Shown here: positions 28,701 to 43,700 of the stretch, one piece after another
How positions within the stretch are numbered: position 1 is the first letter of the stretch
How the letters are laid out: every line of letters begins with the position of its first letter
Assembly (NCBI RefSeq): GCF_019649055.1
Contig: NW_026570279.1
Span: 868,001 to 932,000 of the forward strand
From: Paramacrobiotus metropolitanus
Taxonomy: Eukaryota; Tardigrada; Eutardigrada; Parachela; Macrobiotidae
Direction: 5' to 3'
DNA: 64,000 nt
Program-made: the position numbers and the translations under genes
Notes under the pieces: model-generated
What the model was told of the DNA's origin: nothing
What the model saw: only the letters and a program-made list of their open reading frames with translations
Databases searched by the model: none

Positions 28701-31700
28701 GCAGAATCGGACTGCGAAGGAGATGGCTAATAAGATGCCATCATCAGTGGGCAAAGTACCACAGCCACAGAATCGGACTGTAGGCGGGACGGCTAATAAG
28801 ATGCCGTCATATCAGCTGAAAGAGATGGTTCATAAGATGCCATCACAAGTGGACAAAAGGCCACTTTCGCAGAATGGTAATGCGAAGTCACCACAGAATG
28901 GTACTGTGAGTGAGATGGCTCAAAAGATGCCATCACAGGTGAAGAAAGGACCACCTGCGCAGAATGGAACTGCGAAAACACAGCAGAATGGTACTGCTGG
29001 TGATCAGCCGAATAACAACGGGAAATGTAGCGCCGAAAAGCTAAAAGAACGGCGCGCTCAACGAAATGAGATCATCCGAAAAGCGAATTTGAAAAAGAAG
29101 ATGGAAGAAAAAGAAGCTGAGGAGCAGCATGCAAAGTTCCGGGAGCATCTCCGTAAACAGGGAAATGACCTATCACCATCTTCTGTACCAATGAGAGATC
29201 GTGGAGTAAGTGCTGACGCTAAAAGCGACAAAAAGATTGTTGCACCAGGTCAGGAAAAGGAACTGACACTGCGAAAAGTGCAGCTTAAAGAAAGCGAACG
29301 AGCACAACAGATCTCCGATGACTCACTGGATGACGCAGAGATGCTACAGCGGAAGGAGATCTGGCAAAAGGTGACATATCGCCCAGATGGAAACCATAGC
29401 ATGCGCAAATCGGCCGAAGAGTCGACGAGCTATGTTCCCAAATTTAATGAGATGGAATATAAAATGACACTCGCTGATCGAAATCGAAATGCTCCCCCAG
29501 CTGATAAACCGTCAACTTACGGAGAAAAAGTTCCGTTACAGAAGCTGCCAGATGGTGGATTTTCCATAAAACGAGCTGAAAGATCACGGGACTTAACCGC
29601 AGCACTGCAAAAAGATCCCAATGATAAATCACCAGCTCGAACAGATGGGATGTCTTCACAGACTGATCCAACGAAAACGAATAACCAGGTATCTGCGAAG
29701 GTGATTGAATGGATGACCCAAAAAGGATATGAGATGGTCACATATGAGAGATCACCAGATCAACTGAAAGATAGCAAAGAAGATGAGATGAAACGAGCTG
29801 ACCAGATCACAGATGAGATCATCGAGCATCTGCGTGATAAACCAGATGATGCGGCATTGCATCAGACCATCTCCGAGGTGATCAAAGATCACTCGGAAGT
29901 TGCGAAAGGGCAACCAAACGAGATTAAAAAGATCATTAAAGATGATAAAGCTGCAAAGGAAAAGGGGTGTGAGATGACAAAAAGCTCAAAAGATGCAAAG
30001 AAGAGACCATTCTACGATATCCGAACTGATGTCCCACACAGGATCGATAATCTGAGTTCGATATTGAAGAAGAATAGCACCGTAGTGAAGGGGCAGGTGC
30101 TATCTTCAGCAGTCGACATGGACCCAGGATCTGTATCGCTCATCCCAGTTAAATGCACTATCCGCACGCTTAAAGTGCAAAACGGGTCGAAACATAACCT
30201 GCCAAAAAGGATCGAAGCGTATACACATGAGGTGAAAATTGGCGACATAAAGGTCTTGGCGATGTTGGATACCGGTGCGGAAACATCGCTGATCAGCCGA
30301 CCATTTTGCGAAAAGAACGGACTGCATGTTCTACCGCTACCACCAGATCGATTGGTGCGGATAAATGGAATCAGCGGGACATCAGGCTTTAATGTAACGC
30401 ACTATTGCGTAGCACCAGTAACATTGCGGAAACGGACCAGTCAACACTCCTTCTACGTACAACCTAAAACGGATGATGTACAAGTTCTACTGGGACATGA
30501 TTTTCTGGCGACAAAGTTCGTCCTGATCGATAATCATGGAGAGAAGGAAGTTGAAGATGAGCCGAAATCAGCTGTCAAAGTCCAAGCTGGAAAGGTCACC
30601 AGACTTGTAACAGCTAAACCGGATCAAAAGGCTATCCCAGTACCAGAGGCACCGGGAAAGCAGATGATGAACCAAAGAAGGGGAGGTTCACCTGCTCAGC
30701 CGTCGACAATCGAAAAGATGGCAGCTATCCAAAACGAGATCGCGACCCGATTGGGGAGATCATCAGTTAAACCGAAAGAGCGGGCTAACGTCGTTCTCCC
30801 AGTACCAGAGGCACAGGGAACGACGAAAGATAACCAAAAAGTAGCGGATAAAGATGTTATCCCAGTACCAGAGGCACTGGGAACGAACGATGAAACTCCG
30901 TTAACAATGGAGCAGATCGCAGCCATAAAAAAGGAAGCAGCTGCTGAATCGAAACGATCTCTCGTATCGGGAATGGAGTGGGCAAAGTCTATCCCAGTAC
31001 CAGAGGCACTGGGAATAAAAGTTGCCAAAGTATGGGACGATAAGAAGTTCGAAAAGGAACTAGACGCTCCGAAAAAGATGACACAAGATGAACAGATACT
31101 CTTAAGCGAGATACGAGATGGAGCGATTGAACAGCTGAGAGATCATCGAACCGAAAAACAACCGGGGATCATCGAAATCTCATCTGACGAGATTAAACTG
31201 ACATCGAATCATGGGTTTTCGAATAAGGAAATCGACGATACCAGTAACCCGTTCGCTTGCCTCGATAAAGTGACACTGGAAGAACGTATTAGCAGTTGTC
31301 ATCACGGTTACAATGAGAACCCGTGTCGAGTGCAACCTCAAGGAAGATGTGAGGAATGTCGTGGAGATGCTTGTCAAGATGATCTCAGAGATTGGCCAAG
31401 CTGCAATGCGGCAATCGAAGAGATGAAAAACCATGTCCAGAAAGAAGTGAAAAGCATTAGCAGGACAAACTCAATGTGGAATCAGCACATCGAGCGCTAC
31501 CATTGGCAGCGATCTAAGGAATGGCTATCCTGCGTTCGAAACTTCATCTTAACAAGGGGACGATCCTTACTTCATTGGGATAACACGGTCGACAGCTCGA
31601 TTGCGAACTTAGGAGATCAGACCCGAAAGTTAAGCAGCTCCGATTGAAACTTAACCGAGAAATAGTCGAGGTGTTCGATGAAGGAATCATGTGGGAAAAG

Positions 31701-34700
31701 GCCAGGGAGGATCTCTTCTGGGACTTCCGCGTTAATCACCTCTATAAGGGAGAGGGCACAACGATAATCTTCCCAACTGGACTTGGTACACCAGTCCACG
31801 AGTTGTTCGAAAGGTTCTATAAAGTATCGGAAAGGGGAGATGAAGAATCCTTTGAGGAATATTGGAAAGAGCTGGAAGCAGAATTTCCTCCACTGCCAGA
31901 TAAGGATATACTTGAACTAAAAGTATATCGGAAACGAAGAGAAGATGAAGTAGCTGGTTACACGGTCAAGAAGAAGGTGACTTTCGCACCAATCCCAGAT
32001 GGAGATGAGTACCCGCAACGAGGAGATGATAAATGGTGCATATACGAGATGAACCCAAAAAACGAACTCCTCGCTGAAAACTTAAATGCGAATTGTGTCT
32101 TCATTGGGAACAAAAGACCCATCGGATATGAGGAGGATACAGATGAGGAGATGATCGCAGCAGATGACGAGAAATCACCAACAGCATTTGAGATCTCGCA
32201 GATGATCTCAGAAAGGGGAGAAATATGGAAAAAGTTACAAGAGGAGCTTGAAAAGATCTCTGCGGGGCAACAAGACCCAGTAACAGAGGCAAAAAGAGAT
32301 GAAAATGTATGCGACACGGGTGAGGAAGGTCCACCGGTCGAAAATAGTAAATTAATGAGCTTAGAGGAGATCGATCAGCTCGAAGGAACAGTTCCAGATG
32401 ATCAGAGATCGATTTCAGCCGAACAAAGGTCATCACCGAAAGTGCGAGTTGCGCGTAGTCATCCGAGAATTGCAGCGAAATATGGAAAAAAGGCAAAGGA
32501 AACGGGCAAACCTCTGCTCAAAAATTTGAAAACGAAAAAACTTAGCGATTCTCAAGGTGAGGAAAGTGACCTTTCATCTGAGGAAGATGAAGTTGACGAA
32601 AGGCCACTTGTTAAGAGCGCTGCAGCTAACGATGAGAGCAGTGACTCAGATTCAGATTGGACAAGCTCGAGTGACAACTCAACAACTTCAGAAGACTCAG
32701 GTGTAAACGATCTCTCAGAACAAGAGGATCTCCTCGATCTCGACGAAGATGACGAAGTTGATGAAGAAAAGGAACAGGACATTAAAGTGAGAAGAACGAA
32801 GGTGCAAAGGATGAAATTGAACAGAGAGACGATAAGAGTCTATAGCGATCAACGGATTCTTTTAAAACCATCTGTTTGCACTCGTGTTAAAGTCAGAATG
32901 GGACGATTTGTACCAGCTAAAGAGAAGCTGATGTTCACGCCCGTTTTTCAAGTGGAAACCGATGTTCAACCGTTAGCAGGAGTGACCGATTATAGAGGAA
33001 GGCACTTTGATCTGGTCATCGCTAACCACAGCATAAAACGGCAGGTGGTTAAAAAGGGTCAGTTCCTCGGCCACGGTGAACCGTACGATCACATGGAAAA
33101 TGTTCAGATCAATACTAGCACAGTAAAGAACGTGCTTTTTGATCCCGAAGTGGACGATCTAACGAAAACCGAGCTGACGAAGATCATCGGAAACTTGAAA
33201 CTCGGACCTGATCTTACACAAGAGCAGAAAAACGATGTCTACAACGCATTCTGGGAGTTCTGGAAGGTGCTTCCCACATCAAAAAAACCGTATGGTGATG
33301 TAAAAGGAATCACCCATGTAGTTGACACGGGAGATGCGAAACCGGTGAAGTGCAATCCCGCCAGAACTAGCTGGACAGGTCGCAAATTTATAACGAAGCA
33401 TATCGAAGAGATGCTTGCGCAGGACGTCATCGAGCCATCAGATGCCGACTGGAGTTTTCCAGTCGTGCTGGCTGCGAAAAAAAATGGTGACGGAACTATG
33501 GGCACAAGATTCTGCGTCAATTATATCATGCTGAACAAGTTAACGAAGAAAAATAACTATCCGTTACCGAACCCAGATGAATTGCTAGATGCATGTGCAG
33601 GCAACAAGTACTACGGAAAGATGGATCTGCAAAGTGGATTCTGGCAGATACCGATGGATCCAGAATCGATTAATAAAACGACTTTCGTAACGCAAGATGG
33701 CATGTATAGATTTAAAAGGATGCCATTCGGAGTATGTAATGGACCCGCGACATTTCAACTGTGCATGGACAAAGTCCTATCCAAGGCAAAGCGAAAGGGC
33801 TGCGTTTTCGGATACATCGATGATGTCATTTTTGCTGGAAAGACTTGGGAGATTTTCCTGCAGAACATGAGGAATGTCCTTCAAAGTTTGGTTGAAGCAG
33901 GTTTCACCATTAAACCGACAAAATGCGAATTTGGAATGCGAGAGATGGGATTCCTGGGTCATATACTCAGAGAAAACGGAGTTCGAATGGATCCCGAAAA
34001 GATCACCGCAGTATCCGAGTTCAAACGACCTCAGACTGAACGACAGTTGAGATCATTTCTCGGATTGGCGAACTACTATCGGAAGTTCATAGCTGGATAC
34101 GCGCAGCAAACCTGCCACTTATATGAGTTGTTGCGAAACGATAAACATGTGCGAAAAGACTGGACAGAAGTTCACACGAAAGAGTTTGATAATTTGAAAA
34201 AGTTGCTATGTGAAGGTCCAGTCTTAGCGAAATTTGATCCAGCTAAGCCAACAGTAATCGAGTGTGACGCGAGCAAAGAAGGAATTGGGGCAGTACTATC
34301 ACAAGAAGGTCATCCAATTGCCTATGCGAGCCGCGTCCTACATGGAGCTGAACGGAACTACGGTGTAACCGAATGGGAGTGTCTGGCGGTCGTGTTTGCC
34401 GTCAGAAAGTTTAAATCGTTCATCGATTACTCCGAGTTCACCGTACGGACAGATCATCAAGCACTCACGAATCTGCTGAGATCGGAGACGAACAAAGTCG
34501 GCATGAATCCGCGACTTACGAGATGGGCGATGGCATTACAAGGTCATCAGTTCAAGATCGGTTACAAACCCGGAAAGTACTGCGATAACGCGGATGCATT
34601 ATCAAGGGCACCAATTGAAGCCCCGACATGCCATGATGAAGAATTTGATGAGATCCCGAACTTCGAAGATATAAAGAAAGAGTATGACATAAAAGAACCG

Positions 34701-37700
34701 GCAGTTGAAGTATGGCAGCTGTTCGTACAGATGGTCGACGAACGAGAGAAGCGGATAAAAGATGATCCGGCTACGGCGAATGAGCCGGCTGAATCAACGA
34801 TCAACGTTAACCGTGTACGAGCTCTAACTGAATGTCCGATCAAACTGCTGAGATTTCCTAAAAAGAAGGATAATCGATATAAACCGTTACCTAGATGCAA
34901 AGTCATCACGGACTGGAACGTCTCAGCACCGCGACTGTTCGCATCGTCAACTTGCAAGGAGATGAGGAAGAAGAAGATGACTCGAACTTGCAGCTCCGAA
35001 ATAAGCAGCTAAAAGATCCTTACTTTGCAATGATTATCGATGAACTCGAACATTTAGCAGATGCCCAAACGAGATCGAAGTTCGAAGTACATTATCAGCT
35101 GTGGAACGGAATCTTGTACCGAATAAAAGATAATAAAGGGAGATTAGAAAGGTCATACGTCATACCACTGTCGATGAGACGAGCGATTATCCATGCGCTA
35201 CATGATGAGAAAGCAGCAGGTCACCTTGGATATGAAAAGACGTTAGCAGCAATAAGACTGCGATACTATTGGGACAGAATGAGTACGGACGTTAAGAATT
35301 ATATACTCGCATGTCAAGGATGTCAGTTCACCAAGACACCACGGAAATGTCCACCCGGAAAACTGCAAGAGATCAAGGTGGGACATCCTTTCTTCCGAGT
35401 ATATGCCGATCTGAAAGGACCTTTATTACCGACAAAGAAACGAGGATATAAATACATAGCGGTATTTATCGACCAGCTGACGAAATACGTGATAGCAGTA
35501 CCAATGAAGACGGCAACAGCGAAAGAGTTTGCCAAAGTCTTCGTGAAACATGTGATACTGGTACATGGAGCACCGCACATCTTACACACAGACCGTGGAA
35601 GGCACTTCACAGCGGAAGTCTTATCGAAAGTCACCAATGCGTTTAAAATTAAACACGCGTTCGGAACGGCATACCACCCTGAAGGCCAGGGCCAAGTCGA
35701 AAGACAGATGCAGATCATCGGAGATGGTCTTGCACAGTATATGAAAGCGGGAAACGAACGGAAATTTAGCAAGTACCTCCCGTACGTGGTTTCGGGAATG
35801 AACAGAGTGGTACATGCTACAACCGGCTACTCGGCATATTACATGCTACATGGAAGAGAGATGATTATGCCAGAGGATGTGGTGACAAAAACGAACTTAC
35901 CAGATGATTATGGTACTCCAGACGAATGGGTGGAGACCATGAAAAAGAATCTGATATTTGCTGAAGAAGTTGCCGGATGCAACATAAAAGATGCTTACGA
36001 GAAGAAAGCCGAGGTTTATAATAAGAAGAAATCGGAACCGAACTTCAAAATCGGTGACTTCGTACTCATCCGACTACCCAAAGATACGAGGCAAAGAAAA
36101 AAGGAAGTTCAATCTGATTTTAAGAAAAAGTACGATAAAGTATGGAAAATCCTCAGTTTTCCACGACCAAATGAAGTCGAAGTTATCGAAATAAACCCGG
36201 TTAAAGAAGCGGATTTGAAAGTCGTCTCCATCGATCGATTGAAACCGTGGCATCCGCCATTGACGGAAGAATTAGAGGACGGTCAGGAACCAACGGTCCG
36301 ACAGAGATGAAGAAAAAGAAACGAGGCAGATCGAAGAAACAGGATAAGGATTTTGAAACGGCAGTAACAATCAAGTTGAGCGAACAAGCTGGCAACTTAG
36401 CGGAAGTTGCCGAACCGGCAAGCAACGACGATGATGTCACCGTAGCAGACCGTACTTCGAAACAGTCTTTCAGACCACGCGATGCTACCAACGTTAATAA
36501 TCAGCAGAAAGATGCTGAACTAGCAGATCGTGTTTTTCCAGAAGATTCGATTCAACAGTCTTCTTTCAAACCACGCTCTGCTGCTGCCGATAGGCAACAG
36601 CAGCTCGAAGCAGTGAGAGCAACAGCTGCACAGTTGGCAAGTGACATTGCCGCTGCTATCGAGCAAAGGAAGGTCAAAAAGACAAAGTCGAAACCCACTC
36701 CTACGGAATTCCTAACGCGACAAGGAGCTGATGAAGATGCCGCCAATACGGGACTCCTTGATCGGATAACTAAAGGGCGCAAAATACAAAATAAATACTA
36801 AAAAGGGCGTTATGATACATGCACAGGAGTTGGGGAGGTGTAAAAGTTAACCGTTGTAAACTGGCTAACAGATATCGTTTCATTCTTATAGCAGGTAATA
36901 AAAGTTAATGGAAAGACTGGAACGGCAGAATTCAGAGAATTCCGATTCGGAAAGTATCGGAAATCCACTAGAAGCACCGACGCCAATAAGAATGGAAGGC
37001 GACCATAGCCAAGGCACTCACTATGGAAATGAGTCCACATCGTCTGCAGGAATGGCGCAGAACGAACCGGGACCGAGCGATCAACCGGTCTATGCGGCCG
37101 GCGTCCAGGCATACTATCCGTACCAGGACCCTACGAGCTATCAGAGTACACAGAATTGGTTGACCTACGGCCATCCGGCAGGACCAACTCAATATCCGGT
37201 ACAAAACGACCCATTTCAATTGTTTCCTGGAACACAGACTCCACCGATGTATGGATCTGTGCAAATGCCGATGGGACCACCGCCGGTACCCAATTTCCCG
37301 ACGGGACATGGTGGATTTGGCCGGATGCCATCCACACCTGTGCGACATGGGGGACTTGGCGGAATGTCAGCGTCGCCCGTCCGACATCACGGATTTGGAG
37401 GCCCAACGTCAGTACCAGTCCGACATGGCGGGGCAATTGGCGGATCGCCGCCGGGATCGGTGCGTGGCGGAAGGGCGCCAGCACCAGTCTCATCATCTTT
37501 CCCATCATTGTTTCCCGAACGGAGTGAGACACCACCTATGAGGGCACATCATCCGTTTAACAGATTCGACAGACAATCTCCGAACCAAAGAGGCGGAAGA
37601 TCGCGACATGGCAATCGTAACTCACCTCGGCCACGAGGAATGCTGCCCCCATTAGGCCCACAGATGGAGACGATAACAATAAGCCCTCCAGGTTCACCTT

Positions 37701-40700
37701 CCAGATATGTACCAAGATTGGCGGTGAACGTCAGTGAAGCAGATGATCGGCTCAACATGATTATAGGAGCCGAGGAAGAGCTCACCGCAGATGACCGGAG
37801 GGCCATTCATAACTTTAACCGTCTGTGTCGGGACTTCTATCGAATGCACGAAAGAGTGAATGACGAGCAGCTCCTCTACGGATATATGATAGAACAGATG
37901 CCCGTAACCGATTCGGGGCACAAAGTGCTTAAGGACCGGAAAGAGAAGGTTCAAGAAGTACGAAAAGATCTCGGAATTAGAGTTGCCACAATGAAGACAT
38001 ACCATCAGGCGCTGACAAACAGGCCGTGGCCAGAAATGATTGAAAAGGTTCTGAGATGGATCGACAAGTTTCCCGAAGAAGTCGCACAACCTGAACCCAT
38101 TGTAGCTGGTCCATCACAGATGCAACCACCGGGGAGCGGCACACCAAAAACTGATCCGACGACTGCGAAGCCAGTTGAAGAGATGACAGACGCTGACCTA
38201 AAAGAACAGAAGAGACGAATCGACGAAGCTATTGAGCAACGAGCGCGATCACGAGAAAGTTCGACGGCAGATTCATCTCGTGGCAGCGTTAAACGGAACA
38301 GATCGCAGACGACAAGTCCTAAATCAACGGAAAAGGGACATCAGACTAAAAAGTCGACGGCGAGTAAGGAACCGCCGAAAGAAAAAGAGATGCCGATCCC
38401 AGTGAAGCCCACGGCGAGTAAGGAACCGCCGAAGGTGCAGGAAAAGTCAGTTGTACCAGTGAAGCCCACGGAGAGTAAGGAACCGCCGAAGGGCCAAGAG
38501 ACGTCGGTAGTTCCAGCGAAACCCTCGGTGAGTAAGGAACAACCGAAGGAGCAGCAAGTCGCTGTACCGGCGGGGAAAAGCTTGACTCAACTGCCCCCAC
38601 CACCAGCAAGAACTCCGATGATCATACCCCAGGTTCGGGCATATACCGTGACATACTTAAGGTCGGAAGGACCTCCGAATAAGGTTACTGCCCAGATTAT
38701 CGACAAAGTCACGAACGAAGAGATTCCCTCATATCACCCCACTACATCGACGGAAATCAGAAATCAGATCACCAAACAGTCGAGACATGAGGTGCAGGGG
38801 GCGCTACTCAGGATCGTGCGCGAGGAAGATCGTGCAGATCCACGAATCCTCATTCAGACGTTAAGACAACTGATCACGCCAATAGCCGTGAAAGAGAAAG
38901 CTTGGATCTGTATACGAGTGGGAACACACGACGACCACTTTGCGTACATGTACGCAACTGACGGAGAGATGTTAGCAGTTGAGCGACATCGATTGAAAGA
39001 GGGGGTCGAATCAGATGGTAAAACGAAGCCGAAAGAGGCATACGATACGACCTACCTGTACCAGGACATGACCTGTCGAGTCTTCAAATTGGGACTCCAC
39101 TGTACGGTCGGATTGCCAATCGTGATGATCGCCGAAATTGTCGCTCCTATATCAGGAGATCCCGTCCCATTTGCGCCTTGGTTCATATCGAAGGAAGAAA
39201 AGGAATACGCTAAAATGGAGAACGAAAAAGCGTTGGCGAATCTGCACAACATGTTGCCAGAAGACAAGAAAAAAGATGTTCAAGCCAACAGAAATGGAAT
39301 TCTGAAGATTATGAGTCATCGAGCCGCCGACGACGGAGCCTACGTCAGAGTGACAGTTACATATACTGATGATGGCCAACTTCGTACGCGAGTCTACACA
39401 CCGCATTACCAGATGGTCTACGAGATGGAGACTCCGAAGAAGCATCTTAAGGCAGCGGCCAAAATCCATGAAATTTATGTCCAATCCAAACAGGCTGAAG
39501 AGGAAAGCCTTGCCGGTGAAGATGAAGGTGATGAACAGATGGAAGCCGAAGATGATCCATCAGGTGAAAATGCTCTCCATGCTGAAGATGAACCCATCGA
39601 TGAGAACAACCCCAGACGATCAATGCAACGAGCGATCGCGATCATGATGGGAGCAGATCACAAGACATGCAACGATGTGAATTGTGATCGATGTCACCCA
39701 CCTGCAGAATCTGAAGAGGAAGAAGATGACGATGAGGAGGATAGGGTTCAGGAAGAATCAGAAGACGATGATCCAGCGCCAAGATCGCCCAAAGACGAAT
39801 CCAAATCCAAATCGTCTAAAGAGGAGTCGAAACCAAGCTCATCTAAAACTGATACAAAGTCAAAGAAATCGGAGACATCAGACAAAGGGACTGATAAACC
39901 CGGAAAGACGGGAACGGAAAAGTCCAAAGGGAAATCTCAGAAAGATCAGAAACACAAAGGGGGAAAAAGGAAGGACCAATCCCCATCCGACGACAAAGAG
40001 ATGAGCGAGGAATCAGAGGACGATGACGAAGTCCTCGAAATTGATGAGAGCTTGAAATCGTCGACGACCACAACGAAAAAGGGTGTTATACAATCAGCAA
40101 CCTCGCCGGAAGAAAAACCGAAATCGATCGCAATAAAAAGAGCGATTAATATGGGACAGATTATGGCAGCGTCGACTCAAAAGGAACGTCGAGAGAAAGT
40201 TCAGAAGGAAAAAGGGAAACGCGAAACATCCCGCGAGTCGACAGCATCAGAGGCAAGTCGTCCAAGTACATCGACGGTCGCTTCGAAGTCGAAACCCAAC
40301 ATTTCGGTTCGGGCTACACGAAGTCAGACGGGGGAGAGCCGAAGGTGGCACCCAATAGCTTGGAAGCGACGTTGGAAAGACAGAAACAGGCAGCGTTGGA
40401 AAAGAAGAAGAAAAGCGCGAAGAAAAAGAGCGCTAAGAAGAAGTCAAAACCTGCAGCAGTTCGACGCATCGATGAAGTCGGATTAGCACAATACACCAGG
40501 AGACAGGGCAATAGCGATTTGGAATATTCGGAACCAGAAGATGAAGAACCTTTTCCTGACTTCGAGGAATTAGAGGATGATAACGATACCTTGACAGAGA
40601 ACGATCTGATTGAGGCTACAAATTTCGCTATGGCTACATTTCGCACGCGAGGTGATACCTCGGTGACAGTAAGGTTCCAGATCCGCGTTAAAGAATGGTT

Positions 40701-43700
40701 GAACAAACGGAATCGACGTTTGACTCCATCGAAGTTGGATACGATCATCGACTACGCCTTGAATTCGGGTAGGATGATCAAGAAACATCTCGATTGGTGT
40801 TGCAAGTCGAAGCTGATTAGAACTAATGGAATCGACAAAAAGTTATTCGAAAAGTCCGCTGATAGGAGACGACAGATCGAATCGGCCATTGCAGGTCTGC
40901 GAAGTCCTGTAGGTTCTACTCGACACCGTATTAGCCAATATATGAATGGATTATGGCAAGGCGGAATGGGTAGGATCGCTGAGATCGAAGCGGGAAACGA
41001 GACGATGTTGACACAGATGCTTCAAGAGGGTAAACTCCTTACTACTAATGCTTATGAAGGATCTCCGATCAGGTACACCATGTTGGGGTTCATACCGGAG
41101 GAACTGCACGATTACTGTAATTTCTCCGACAAAGAAGTGATGGAAAAACTACCAATTCCTCAGCGAAATGATCCGGAAACTCCCATGTTGAATGTGATCC
41201 TACAGAAAGGAGATCAGAAACGAGCTGCCAGAAAAAAGATAGAGGCAGATAAATTGAAACAATCGTTAACACCGAAGGACATCATGGAATTCGATTATGA
41301 ATCGGATAACGAACCAAACAACATGCACCTTCGACGTCGGGACAACAGTCACATGGTGAGAAAACGAAGGCCGTAACTCCCATGGATAAGCTGACAGCAC
41401 AAACCGAAGCGGAATTAGAAGAAATGCGCCGTCGTCGACAACAGGCATCGCTGTTGCCACCATCGAAACAGGCTAAGACCAGCGGCGGCAAGTCAAAAAC
41501 CGATCTAACTCCCCAAGAAGAAGGCAAAACTGCTGAGAAAGCATCGAAAGATGATGAGACGGACTCGGCTCCCACCCAGAAAAGCGAACCGAAATCGACC
41601 AAGTCATCGTCAAGTTCAATTCCGAAACTTTCGATCGATGGAAAGGAATCTGCGTCAGAAGATCGCGACTATATGCTCGGATTACCATTGGATAATCAGA
41701 ACCCCGCCTGGTGTGAACTTAAGAACATTTTGGCGAGGCAACCATTTCAAACGATGACCCAAAGAGATCTTAAATCGGTCATATGCGCTAACCGAGTTCT
41801 GCGCTTATCCGGTATGAGCTTCGAAAGGATGACTAAAAGAGCCTACAAAGAAGGAAAGTTGGGCTTCTGTTACTCGGATACTAACCGATGGTCATGTTAT
41901 TTACCACAGTCAATGCTCCCTCCACGACTGAGGATGGAATTGAAGTTCTGGAAAATTGCCATCATCGATGCGGCGATGCCGAGACTTGGTGGATCGATAG
42001 GAGTCACATGGGACGATCTATCAAACTTTTTCGCTGTGAATTATGAGTTGGGAACTTACAACATTGAAAGTGATCGGGAGGTGATTAAGATGGCAGCCGA
42101 AAGTTTAATCGATGACAAACTGCTGGAAATTAAAAATGGCCGCATCTTTTCAAAATCTGAGGAGCCTACGGATGATACTCCAGAGAAAGAGATCGTGGAT
42201 TCGGCGAAGATTCCGGCATCTCAAGAAGTTACTTTGGAATCGCAACAGCCGACATCGGCCGAGCCCGCAGCTGGCGATGCTCAAATGAAATCAGCAGAAA
42301 CTGGAGATGCGGTGTCGGCAACGACTGAAGCAACAGAGTCGGCTGACACATCAGTTCAAGAGTGAATGAGAGATGCGTGATGTGCGGTTAGGAAGGTCCA
42401 CCGCATATCACAGACGAAAGCGAAAAGTTGAAATAACTGAGATGGAAAACGTCGAAACAGATGGTTGAGATAACTTAGCGAATGTGCTAAACGAGATGAG
42501 AAGATGAGATAACCACATCAGTCAGATAGGCGAATGAGCTTGGAACTGATAACATGGAAAGGTCACCATGTAACAGTGTTAAAAACGTCGTCATGAGCTA
42601 GGAAGGTCTCAGCTCAGTACGGGAATAGCCTAACATAGGCGTAAAAGCTGATAAGAAGGATCGTGAGATGATCGTGAGATGATATTTTGACATGTCTTAA
42701 CATTGCAGACTGAAAAAGGAGATGGCGGAAAAAAGTCCGACCAAACCGACTCCTCAAGCGGCGGCACCGGCGGTGAGAAGTCAAGCAGCACCAGCAGCCG
42801 CGAATAATCAATCTGGATCTGCAAATGGAAAATCTCAAGTAGTACCATCATCCACACGAAGTCAGGCGGCGCCATCTACAAGTCAGGCAGCACCTGCGCC
42901 TCAGAAGAGTCAAGCCACACCGACAGCTACGAAGAGTCAAGCGGCGACTGTGCCCGCGAAGAATCCAGCTGCTCCCACTAACGTTCGAAGTCAACCCGTG
43001 CCGGCACCCCCGCGATCCCAACTTGCGACCGCACCTGCCGCGAACTAGCCAAAACCATGGATTGATCCGTTTACGGGCTATAACTCGAAATGTCCGGACT
43101 GTATCAGAAACAACAAGGTTGAAAAAGGAGATTACCCTTGCTGGTTCTGCATCTTTAAAGAACCGAATCGAACTCTGGTGGCATATACTGAAGCTATTCG
43201 CGGGAATAAAGATGTTTTCCGAGCTATAACATCAGCAGAAGCATGGAAGACAGTTCCACCACGAGAAAAGATGCTGATTGAAGATCGATATCGACAAGCG
43301 ATCAAGAATGGCGAAATCGGTTGGGATTTTACTTATGAACCTCCTCAAGATGATCTGTGCGATGCCTTTCGCAGAAAGTTCGAAGCAGATCAGGCAAGGA
43401 TGATGGAGGAGAAACGACTGAAGGATCTGGCAGATGAGATGACAGCCAGCAGGAAACGCGCCGAACAACGGGCAGCCCAGGATTACCGAGAAAGGTCGGT
43501 GCAGGGCAAAGCCCCTATTCCTGTGGCTCAATTGAATGCAGCTGAAGCGGAGGTTAGAGTGAAGGCCATTCTCCTCCAGATCGATGAATTAATTAAGGAA
43601 CCGTCAAAGATCCGCGCAAGCACATTCGAACTCCTCCTACGAGAAAGATGAGGCTGGAAAGAGGCGAACCACTTAAACCTGATACAAAGATGCTCATCGA

